Positions 35,466-43,475 of a DNA stretch of 64,000 nt are shown in pieces. The stretch is taken from contig NZ_JBAWJZ010000010.1 of the NCBI RefSeq assembly GCF_043876835.1, positions 1 through 64,000 of the forward strand, in the 5' to 3' direction. The notes under the pieces were generated by a model. It searched no databases, was not told where the DNA came from, and saw only the letters and a list, made by a program, of their open reading frames with translations. The number at the start of each line of letters is the position of its first letter. Positions within the stretch are counted from its first letter, which is position 1. The stretch is from Yeosuana sp043876835 (GTDB lineage: Bacteria > Bacteroidota > Bacteroidia > Flavobacteriales > Flavobacteriaceae). Made by a program: the position numbers and the translations under genes.

Positions 35466-37016
35466 ATGAAAATCTTTTCTAAAATTTTTATCGCTATATT
35501 TCTTTTTGTAGGATTTTCTGCAATCAGCCAAACAAAATCTCAAGTCCTTTCTAAAATTAATACAGAAGGCTTTCAGAAATCGCAAGTCATGAGTCTCATT
35601 TCAGACTTGTCAGATGTTTATGGTCCTCGGTTAACAGGAACCAATCAATATTTTACTGCAGCAGAATGGGCAAAGAAAACCTTAGAAAATTGGGGAGTTG
35701 ATAAAGTATATTTCGAAAATTATTGTGATGATTGTATGGGTTGGGAAGTAAAATCATTTAATGTAGAAATGACAGCACCCTCTTATATGAAAATACAAGC
35801 CTATCCTTATGCGTGGACAGAAGGCTCTAATGGCGTTCAAATAGGAGATTTAATTTGGATTGAAAGTCATTCTGATTTAGATAAAGTAAAAGAAAAATGG
35901 AGTGGAAAATTGCAAGGGAAGACAATATTGATAGGATCGGTACCAAAGCAAAATATGTTATTTGATGCGCTTTCAACACGGTTTACGGAAGAACAAATTG
36001 AGGAAGCTAAAAAATCAATTATTACTGCGCCAAATAATTCGTTAGATCCTTCTGCTTCAAATGTTGATTTAGTTGAAGATGACAAGGAGTTTGAAATCTA
36101 TAAAAAAAAGGATGATGCTTTTTTTGCATTCCTAAAAGCAGAAGGCGCTATGAATGTTATGGCAACAAGGCCTTTATTCCCAGGTATTATTCATCCAGGT
36201 GGCACCTATAATTATAAAAAAACGGATGCAAAGCCAATTCCCTATTTTGCGATTTCACCAGAAAATTTCGGAAAACTACAACGCTTAATAGTCAAAGGAA
36301 TCAATCCAAAAATTAAATTCCATTTAGATTCAGAACTCTATTTAAAACCTGAAAACAATGTAAATATTATCGGAGAAATTATAGGTTCAGACCCAAAATT
36401 AAAAGATGAAGTTGTTATGGTTGGTGCTCATTTTGATTCTTGGCATTCAGCATCTGGCACAACAGATAATGGCTCAGGTTCTGCCGTAATGATGGAAGTG
36501 ATGCGAATTATTAAAGCCTCTGGGTTAAAACCAAAACGAACTATTAGAATAGCCCTTTGGGGAGGAGAGGAACAAGGGTATTTAGGTTCTATGGCCTATG
36601 CAGAAAATCACTATGGAAAAGTAACTAAAACAACTCGAAAAACAGAATTAGAAAAAATTTCGGCCTACATAAATATGGATAATGGTGCTGGTCAAATGCG
36701 AGGCATCTTTTTACAGGGAAATGAAGCGGTAAGACCCATTTTTGAAGATATGCTGAAACCATATTCATATTTAGATGTGAATGCTTTAACCATTGAAAAC
36801 ACTGGCGGTACCGATCATGTGGTTTTTGACTATTACAAGATACCTGGATTTCAAATCATTCAAGATGAGTTAAACTATTCAACAGTAACTCATCACACCA
36901 ATTTAGACGTTTTAGAATATGTTCCGGAACGTGATATGATGATTAATGCAACTGTTATTGCTGCACTGGTTTATCAAATTTCAGAAATGGATTCGCTTTT
37001 GCCTAGAGAAGATTAA
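35466..37016 (+). CDS. M28 family zinc aminopeptidase, exported
   Basis: About 516 residues from ATG 35466, which gives MKIFSKIFIAIFLFVGFSAISQ as signal peptide; the ATG at 35454 adds four residues. The M28 metal site is complete: GAHFDSWHSASGTTDNGSGS, GGEEQGYLGS, NMDNGAG and GTDHVVFDYYKIPGF, with a late TVTHHTNLDV. A PA-like insert lies at about 130-250. It acts in the periplasm or outside on peptides. It stands alone, divergent from the GT39-type gene. Confidence 0.92.
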   Translation: MKIFSKIFIAIFLFVGFSAISQTKSQVLSKINTEGFQKSQVMSLISDLSDVYGPRLTGTNQYFTAAEWAKKTLENWGVDKVYFENYCDDCMGWEVKSFNVEMTAPSYMKIQAYPYAWTEGSNGVQIGDLIWIESHSDLDKVKEKWSGKLQGKTILIGSVPKQNMLFDALSTRFTEEQIEEAKKSIITAPNNSLDPSASNVDLVEDDKEFEIYKKKDDAFFAFLKAEGAMNVMATRPLFPGIIHPGGTYNYKKTDAKPIPYFAISPENFGKLQRLIVKGINPKIKFHLDSELYLKPENNVNIIGEIIGSDPKLKDEVVMVGAHFDSWHSASGTTDNGSGSAVMMEVMRIIKASGLKPKRTIRIALWGGEEQGYLGSMAYAENHYGKVTKTTRKTELEKISAYINMDNGAGQMRGIFLQGNEAVRPIFEDMLKPYSYLDVNALTIENTGGTDHVVFDYYKIPGFQIIQDELNYSTVTHHTNLDVLEYVPERDMMINATVIAALVYQISEMDSLLPRED

Positions 37017-37257
37017 GATCGATTACTTAGCAGTACTATTGATTTGTATTTTAGTTCTTTTGCTGCCCTGTGTGCTTGTTTGATTAATAAACATCCATTC
37101 CATTGTATTGATAATTATGGAATGTAGGATTTTGATGTTCTTAAACGCTCCCAAGAAATTGTTCTGGATGGTAGTTAAATTTTTCCGATTTAAAAGCTTT
37201 TTCTATTAAGTTGAAAATTACTTTAAAATCAGTTGGTTTTCTTGTCTAATATTTATC

Positions 37258-38439
37258 TCATTCATTTCTCGCAATTTCAGGTTTAGGAATGGTTAAGATG
37301 TATACAACAATAATTATTGTAGCGATTGCAGTTATTAAAAAAGTAATTGTTGCACCAAACTGAAACCAGATAAGTCCAGCTAATGAACTTGCTAGCATTG
37401 TGCAGATGCTTTGAAATCCTGAAAATGTTCCTATGGCTGTTGCAGTATCTTTTTTGTCTGTGATATTCGAAATCCACGCTTTTGAAATACCTTCTGTTGC
37501 AGAGGCATAAATTCCATAAAGAAAAAATAGTCCAAAAAACAGATAAAGATTTTTGTTTGCCGACATACCAAAATATACGACTGAAAATAATAAAAGTCCA
37601 ATTATAAATATCTTTTTCAGTCCCACTTTGTCTGCAATGATGCCAATAGGGAAAGCAAATAAAGCATAAATAAGATTGTAAAAAATATAAACTCCAATTA
37701 CCATAGTGTCATCAAGTCCTGATTGTTTTGCTTTTAAAAGCAAAAAAACATCAGAGCTATTGAAAAGCGTAAAAGCAAGAAGTCCAATGACTAATCTTTT
37801 GTATTCTATTGGGCTTACTTTCCAATAATTTAGAAACGAAAAAAAAGGTGCAACAACTTTTAGATTAGTTTTATCTGCTTTTTTGCCTTTAAGTAAAAAC
37901 GAAACCAAAACTGCAAAAAGGCCAGGGATAAAGGCGATAAAAAAAAGCGTTATGTAATTCTCTGGGAAATAGTACAAATAAACCAAAGCTAAAGATGGAC
38001 CAAGTACAGCACCCAAAGTGTCCATTGAGCGATGAAATCCAAAAACTTTACCTTTAGTTTTCGCGGTTGCTTCATCTGAAAGTATAGCATCTCTTGCCCC
38101 TGTTCTAATTCCTTTTCCGAAACGGTCAATGGTTCGAGCAAAGAAAATCCAAAGGGGATAGACAAAAATTGCCATCATTGGTTTTGAAATAGCACTAAAA
38201 GCATAGCCAATTTGAACAAATGGAACTCTTTTGCCCGAAGTGTCTGAAAGTTTGCCGAAATAACCTTTGCTTAAACCCGCTGTCGCTTCTGCAACGCCTT
38301 CAAGTATTCCAATAAGTACAATAGAAAAGCCAATTGATTTTAAATAAATCGGCATAATAGGATACAGCATTTCGCTGGCCGTGTCTGTAAACAAACTTAC
38401 CAACGACAAGATCCAAACAGTTCTGGTTATATATTTCAA
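37258..38439 (-). CDS. MFS transporter
   Basis: A 393-residue protein with about 12 hydrophobic spans. The start RTVWILSLVSLFTDTASEML and loop GKLSDTSGKRVPFVQIG are typical of the MFS group often labelled multidrug or sugar-phosphate type in Bacteroidota, and FGKGIRTGARDAILSDEA is a recurring motif of the same group. Cargo cannot be predicted. The 241-bp gap to the M28 gene holds a hairpin CATTCCAT/ATGGAATG near 37095-37123 but no gene that I recognise. Confidence 0.85.
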   Translation of the reverse strand: MKYITRTVWILSLVSLFTDTASEMLYPIMPIYLKSIGFSIVLIGILEGVAEATAGLSKGYFGKLSDTSGKRVPFVQIGYAFSAISKPMMAIFVYPLWIFFARTIDRFGKGIRTGARDAILSDEATAKTKGKVFGFHRSMDTLGAVLGPSLALVYLYYFPENYITLFFIAFIPGLFAVLVSFLLKGKKADKTNLKVVAPFFSFLNYWKVSPIEYKRLVIGLLAFTLFNSSDVFLLLKAKQSGLDDTMVIGVYIFYNLIYALFAFPIGIIADKVGLKKIFIIGLLLFSVVYFGMSANKNLYLFFGLFFLYGIYASATEGISKAWISNITDKKDTATAIGTFSGFQSICTMLASSLAGLIWFQFGATITFLITAIATIIIVVYILTIPKPEIARNE

Positions 38440-38660
38440 TTTAATAAGTTTGAATTTGTGTTCATTTTTAGCTTGTTTCCAACGGTTTGTATAAGATTAG
38501 TTGTGTTGGTAAGAACTAAATTAGTAAAAGAAAATGTGCCAATGGAAAATTCATAAGAATTTCCTAGTAAGTTATGACCAAGTAATTATTTTTACACTTT
38601 TGTAAAAAGTAGTTTTTTGTTTATTATTATCAAATTCCTTTAATATTTATAAAAAAGTAT

Positions 38661-40661
38661 TTATTTAAAAAGGTCTTTTAATAAATCATCCGACACTAAA
38701 TTTGGCAATGTAACCTTAAGATTAGGTGAGCGTTCCATTTCTCTTTTTATTGCAAAAATAGCCTCTTTGTTTCTCGCCCAACTGCGCCTTGTTATTCCGT
38801 TATTGACATCATAAAAGAGCATGCTTTTTAGATTTTTTTCAGCTTCTTCTGTGCCATCCAATAACATGCCGAAACCTCCATTAATAACTTCTCCCCAGCC
38901 AACTCCACCACCATTATGAATGGAAACCCAAGTAGCACCCCTAAAACTATCCCCAATAACATTATGGATTGCCATGTCGGCTGTAAATTTGCTGCCATCA
39001 TATATGTTTGAGGTTTCTCTGTAAGGTGAGTCGGTTCCGCTAACATCATGATGGTCTCTACCTAAAACAACGGGTCCAATTTCACCATTTGAAATGGCTT
39101 TATTAAATGCACTTGCAATTTTTGAACGTCCTTCAGCGTCAGCATATAAAATTCTTGCCTGCGAACCAACTACCATTTTGTTGTTTTTGGCTTCTTTAAT
39201 CCAAGTGATATTATCTTGAAGTTGTTGTTTAATTTCATCTGGAGCCGTTTCAAAAATCTCCTGTAAAACAAACATTGCTATTTCGTCAGTTTTATCTAAA
39301 TCTTGTGGTTTTCCTGAAGTGCAGACCCAACGAAATGGTCCAAATCCATAATCAAAACACATAGGTCCTAAAATATCTTGAACATAAGAAGGATACTTAA
39401 AATCAATGTTATTATCACTCATAACATCAGCTCCAGCGCGAGAAGCTTCAAGCAAGAAAGCATTTCCGTAGTCAAAAAAGTAAGTCCCGCGTTCTGTATG
39501 TTTGTTTATTGCTTCAGCATGACGACGAAGTGTTTCCTGTACTTTTTCTTTGAATAGTTCTGGGTTTTCACTAATCAATTTATTTGCTTCATCATAACTA
39601 ATATCAACAGGATAATAACCACCTGTCCATGGAATATGAAGAGAAGTTTGGTCTGATCCAACATGAATAAAAACATCTTCTTTATAAAATTGTTCCCACA
39701 CATCAACTACATTGCCAATGTAGGCGATAGATACAGTTTCATTGTTCTTTTGAGCCCTTTTAACTCGTTCAATTAACTGTTGCATATTATCAATAAGCTC
39801 ATCAACCCAACCTTGTTCATGTCTTTTGGTGGCAGCTTTAGGATTTACCTCTGCACAAACAGTAATGCATCCGGCAATATTTCCAGCTTTAGGTTGTGCT
39901 CCGCTCATGCCACCCAATCCTGCAGTTAAAAATATTTTACCTTTTGTTGTATCTCCTTTAGGTAATATATTTCTAAAAGCATTCATTATAGTAATAGTGG
40001 TTCCGTGTACAATACCTTGCGGTCCAATATACATAAAAGAACCTGCAGTCATCTGACCATATTGGGTAACACCTAATGCATTAAATTTCTCCCAATCATT
40101 AGGCTGTGAATAATTAGGAATCATCATGCCATTGGTAACCACAACTCTTGGGGCTTGTTTTGAAGATGGAAATAATCCCATTGGATGGCCAGAGTACATA
40201 TGAAGCGTTTGTTCATCTGTCATGTTCGCCAAATATTGCATTGTTATTAAATATTGAGCCCAATTTTGAAACACGGCACCATTTCCACCATAGGTAATTA
40301 ATTCTTCGGGATGTTGCGCTACAGCAGGATTTAGATTATTTTGAATCATTAACATGATGGCTGCAGCCTGTTGTGATTTAGCTGGATATTTTGAAATTGA
40401 ACGCGCATACATATCATACTGTGGTTTAAATCGATACATATAAATACGTCCGTAAGAAATTAATTCCTCGGCAAATTCTGTAGACAATTCTTGATGCCAT
40501 TTTTCAGGAAAATAGCGTAGAGCATTTCGAATAGCCAATTGTTTTTCATCTTTAGATAAAATGTCTTTGCGTTTTGGAGCTCTGTTTATTCCAGAAGGAT
40601 AATTTCTTTTTGGTGGTAAATCAGTTGGAATTCCTTGTAATATGTATTCTTTAAATGTCAT
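38661..40661 (-). CDS. hutU: Urocanate hydratase HutU
   Basis: A 666-residue protein that converts urocanate to imidazolone propionate, the second step of histidine breakdown. It has TAGLGGMSGAQPKAGNIAGC (NAD-binding Gly-rich loop) near 250, YGGNGAVFQNWAQYL near 123, and FGPFRWVCTSG near 440. It is longer than the roughly 560-residue enzymes of Pseudomonas and Bacillus, as is usual for one branch of the family. It lies 10 bp behind hutH. hutI and hutG are not in the window. Confidence 0.95.
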   Translation of the reverse strand: MTFKEYILQGIPTDLPPKRNYPSGINRAPKRKDILSKDEKQLAIRNALRYFPEKWHQELSTEFAEELISYGRIYMYRFKPQYDMYARSISKYPAKSQQAAAIMLMIQNNLNPAVAQHPEELITYGGNGAVFQNWAQYLITMQYLANMTDEQTLHMYSGHPMGLFPSSKQAPRVVVTNGMMIPNYSQPNDWEKFNALGVTQYGQMTAGSFMYIGPQGIVHGTTITIMNAFRNILPKGDTTKGKIFLTAGLGGMSGAQPKAGNIAGCITVCAEVNPKAATKRHEQGWVDELIDNMQQLIERVKRAQKNNETVSIAYIGNVVDVWEQFYKEDVFIHVGSDQTSLHIPWTGGYYPVDISYDEANKLISENPELFKEKVQETLRRHAEAINKHTERGTYFFDYGNAFLLEASRAGADVMSDNNIDFKYPSYVQDILGPMCFDYGFGPFRWVCTSGKPQDLDKTDEIAMFVLQEIFETAPDEIKQQLQDNITWIKEAKNNKMVVGSQARILYADAEGRSKIASAFNKAISNGEIGPVVLGRDHHDVSGTDSPYRETSNIYDGSKFTADMAIHNVIGDSFRGATWVSIHNGGGVGWGEVINGGFGMLLDGTEEAEKNLKSMLFYDVNNGITRRSWARNKEAIFAIKREMERSPNLKVTLPNLVSDDLLKDLFK

Positions 40662-40671
40662 TTTTTTAGAT

Positions 40672-42162
40672 TTATCTAACTGTGAATGATTGATTAATAA
40701 CTAGGTTTATCATGGCATTAATATCATTTTTTAAAATTCTGTCCTCTTCAAGTTTTTTAACTTGATTTCTTATGATCTTAAAATTTTCTTCTATAATCTC
40801 TGAAAATGTATTAGGTCTTCTAAACTCTAAAGCTTGTGCTGCATACATAAGTTCAATAGCAAGTATTTTCTCTAGATTGCCTAATATTTGATTAAATTTT
40901 CTTCCCGAAATACTTCCCATGGATACATGGTCTTCTTGCCCCAATGATGTTGGAATGCTATCTGCAGAAGGAGGGAAACATAACGATTTGTTCTCTGTAA
41001 CCAATGCAGCTGTTGTGTATTGCGGAATCATAAAACCAGAGTTTAATCCGCCTCCGGTTGTTAGTAAACGAGGCAGTCCGTATTTGCCTTCAATTAATAA
41101 ATAACATCTTCTGTCAGCTATATTTCCTAATTCTGACGCAGCAATAGATGCATAATCCAGTGCCATGGCTAATGGCTGACCGTGAAAATTTCCGCCTGAA
41201 ACTGCTACTGTTTCGCTTAAAACAATTGGATTGTCTGTAACAGAATTCATTTCAATTTTAGCTAAATCATTTAAATGATAAAAAGCATTTCTTGAAGCGC
41301 CATGAACTTGAGGGATGCATCTCATGGAATAAGGATCCTGAACCCGTTCGCAATTTTCATGGGACATAATGTTTTCAGAATCTTTAAAAAACATTCTCAT
41401 GCGTTTAGCTACTTTTAAGTTTCCTTTAAATGGTCTGATAGTGTGCAACGCTTCTTTAAAAGGGGAAGCACTTCCTTTGTAACCTTCAATACTCATAGCA
41501 CCAGCTAAATCTGCTAAATCAAGTAGGTAGCTCATTTTGTTTAGGCCAACTATGGTATGTGCTAAAATAAATTGGGTCCCATTAATTAAAGCTAAACCTT
41601 CTTTTGCTTGTAATACAATGGGTTTTAGCTTATTTTCTTCAAGAATCTTATCAGCAGATACAATTCTATCTTCAACCCAAAACTCACCTTCACCAATTAG
41701 CGGTAAAAATAAATGTGATAATGGTGCCAAATCCCCGGAAGCTCCAACAGATCCTTGCTCTGGTACAACTGGTATCAAGTTGTTTTCAATAAAAAAAATA
41801 ATGCGTTCGATAACTTCTAATCTAATTCCTGAAAAACCCTGACATAAAGCATGTACTTTACAAATCATCATGATTTTTGAAAGTTGTTTATCTATAGGAT
41901 TTCCAACGCCAACAGCATGCGTAATTAAAAGGTTTTCTTGAAGTTTACTAGTTTCTGCAGGTGTAATTTGCACATCACATAAAGGGCCAAAGCCAGTATT
42001 TATTCCATAAACAGCTTTGTTAGATTGCGCCATTTTTTCAACTCGCTTTCTGCTTTCATTCACTTTAGCTATAGCTTCATGGACTAGAATAGCTTTTAAG
42101 TTTCCTTTTGAAATATTTATGGCTTTGTTAACTGTTAGTTTGTCTATACCGTATCTAAACAT
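40672..42162 (-). CDS. hutH: Histidine ammonia-lyase HutH
   Basis: About 496 residues from ATG 42162 (MFRYGIDKLTVNKAINISKG); the frame also has an ATG at 42198. It turns histidine into urocanate and ammonia. The MIO prosthetic group would form from Ala-Ser-Gly in GSVGASGDLAPLSHL near 140. NGTQFILAHT, VTDNPIVLSE and QEDHVSMGSISGRK are as in the family. It forms an operon with hutU, divergent from a LysR-type gene that probably controls it. Confidence 0.95.
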   Translation of the reverse strand: MFRYGIDKLTVNKAINISKGNLKAILVHEAIAKVNESRKRVEKMAQSNKAVYGINTGFGPLCDVQITPAETSKLQENLLITHAVGVGNPIDKQLSKIMMICKVHALCQGFSGIRLEVIERIIFFIENNLIPVVPEQGSVGASGDLAPLSHLFLPLIGEGEFWVEDRIVSADKILEENKLKPIVLQAKEGLALINGTQFILAHTIVGLNKMSYLLDLADLAGAMSIEGYKGSASPFKEALHTIRPFKGNLKVAKRMRMFFKDSENIMSHENCERVQDPYSMRCIPQVHGASRNAFYHLNDLAKIEMNSVTDNPIVLSETVAVSGGNFHGQPLAMALDYASIAASELGNIADRRCYLLIEGKYGLPRLLTTGGGLNSGFMIPQYTTAALVTENKSLCFPPSADSIPTSLGQEDHVSMGSISGRKFNQILGNLEKILAIELMYAAQALEFRRPNTFSEIIEENFKIIRNQVKKLEEDRILKNDINAMINLVINQSFTVR

Positions 42163-42195
42163 AGTTGAAAAAATTGTGTTATTAATTGATAAATA

Positions 42196-42203
42196 CAAAG
42201 TTA
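42196..42203 (-). promoter_or_regulatory. Possible -7 box for hutH (TAACTTTG)
   Basis: On the minus strand TAACTTTG fits TAnnTTTG and lies 34-41 bp before the hutH ATG. Confidence 0.4.
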
Positions 42204-42219
42204 TGTTTATTTTTGATGC

Positions 42220-42232
42220 TTAATAATATTAA
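42220..42232. promoter_or_regulatory. Possible LysR operator (T-N11-A) in the hutH/lysR gap
   Basis: TTAATAATATTAA is a near-palindrome with T-N11-A spacing, between the divergent hutH and LysR-type genes, 12 bp before the LysR start. Confidence 0.35.
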
Positions 42233-42244
42233 CTATTATAAGTA

Positions 42245-43135
42245 ATGATACCTAAAAGTAATCAATTAGAATTACGTCATTTAAAATATTTTTTGGCAGT
42301 TGCTGAAGAGTTATATTTTAGAAAAGCGGCAGAGCGTTTATACATTTCACAACCGGGGTTAAGTAGGCAAATTAAGCAGATGGAAGATGATTTAGGTATT
42401 GTGTTATTTGAGCGTCATAACAGAAAAGTAGAATTAACTAAAGTTGGTACTTACCTTAAGGATGAATTAACAAGAAATTTAAAAAATTTAGATCATGTTT
42501 TTAATCATGCTAAATTACTAAATGATGGTTTGGGTGGAGATTTAAAACTTGGTTATGTTGGGTCGGCTATTCAAAAAGTGATTCCAGATTTGTTGTTAAA
42601 GTTTAGAAAAGCTCATACAAACATTGTATTTACATTAAAAGAAATGGATAATAACAAGCAAATTGAAAGTTTGTTATCGCAAGAAATTGATATAGGTTTT
42701 GTTAGAATGGAAAGGGTTCCAAGACATGTTGAAATTGTACCCTTATTAACAGAATCATTTTGCTTGGTTTTACCAAAAAATCATCCTTTAAGTAGTAGTA
42801 ATTTTAAAAACATGAATCAATTAAAGCATGAATCATTTATATTGTTTGATCCTGAATACAGTGCTACATATCATGAAAAAGTGATGCAGATTTTTGATGA
42901 TAGTGGATTTGCACCAATAATATCTCACAATACCATACATGCAAGCTCAATTTATAAATTGGTAGAGCATAATTTTGGAATTTCTATTGTACCTAATTCA
43001 TTAAAGTTGAGTGACAACAGTCATTTAAAATTTATAGATTTAGATAAAATACCACAAAGAACCGTATTATCTGTAGTTTGGAATAAAGATAATACCAATC
43101 CTATTTTAGAGAAATTTTTAGAATATGTTAAGTAA
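42245..43135 (+). CDS. LysR family regulator, probably of hutHU
   Basis: A 296-residue protein with N-terminal winged helix (LELRHLKYFLAVAEELYFRK, then RLYISQPGLSRQIKQMEDDLG) and a C-terminal effector domain (about 95-290). Divergence from hutH with an 82-bp gap is the standard layout for a LysR regulator and its target. Urocanate would be a sensible ligand, but nothing in the sequence shows that directly. The start ATG 42245 keeps the whole DNA-binding domain. Confidence 0.92.
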   Translation: MIPKSNQLELRHLKYFLAVAEELYFRKAAERLYISQPGLSRQIKQMEDDLGIVLFERHNRKVELTKVGTYLKDELTRNLKNLDHVFNHAKLLNDGLGGDLKLGYVGSAIQKVIPDLLLKFRKAHTNIVFTLKEMDNNKQIESLLSQEIDIGFVRMERVPRHVEIVPLLTESFCLVLPKNHPLSSSNFKNMNQLKHESFILFDPEYSATYHEKVMQIFDDSGFAPIISHNTIHASSIYKLVEHNFGISIVPNSLKLSDNSHLKFIDLDKIPQRTVLSVVWNKDNTNPILEKFLEYVK

Positions 43136-43141
43136 TTTGAG

Positions 43142-43465
43142 TTATAATTTATATTTTACTTCTTTTGTTATCGTCTTACAATCGTCAGTTCTAAAAGGTG
43201 CTGTGTGAAAACCTTCTTTGTTATATAAATTACTTTGAGATGCATCACCTATCCAACGATAACGTACAGCAATAGGGTTTTTTACCTCGTCGTTAAAAAC
43301 CAATACACTATTGTTTTCAATATATGCGTAAGCTTGATGAAAAACTTGATCAGTTCCAGCAATCTCAAATCCTTTGACTTGTCCGTTTTTTGTCTGAAGT
43401 ATATAATCCACTTCTTATATCATCAAATTCTCCTAATTCTTCAGTTTTCCATATTTCAGGTTCAT
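43142..43465 (-). pseudogene. C-terminal remnant of a sialate-type O-acetylesterase
   Basis: The open frame 43142-43411 encodes VKGFEIAGTDQVFHQAYAYI and YRWIGDASQSNLYNKEGFHT, which matches the end of the acetylesterase at 10439 (GFEIAGEDQIFHYATAYI; YSWIGDATESNLFNKEGFPA). Further upstream, another frame continues the homology (EFDDIRSGLYTSD, compare SFDDIGSGLYTPD), so there is a frameshift near the AAAAAA run at 43392-43397. Everything before about 43465 is gone. It sits just behind a GH5 gene, as the intact copy does in PUL 1. Confidence 0.85.
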
Positions 43466-43475
43466 TGATGTTTAT

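Noticed and set aside
37021..37257. A minus-strand open stretch of about 48 codons behind the M28 gene (ending STAK) and a CATTCCAT hairpin
   Set aside because: It has no start, no recognisable motif and mixed frames. It could be a decayed gene, but the evidence is too thin to list it as one.
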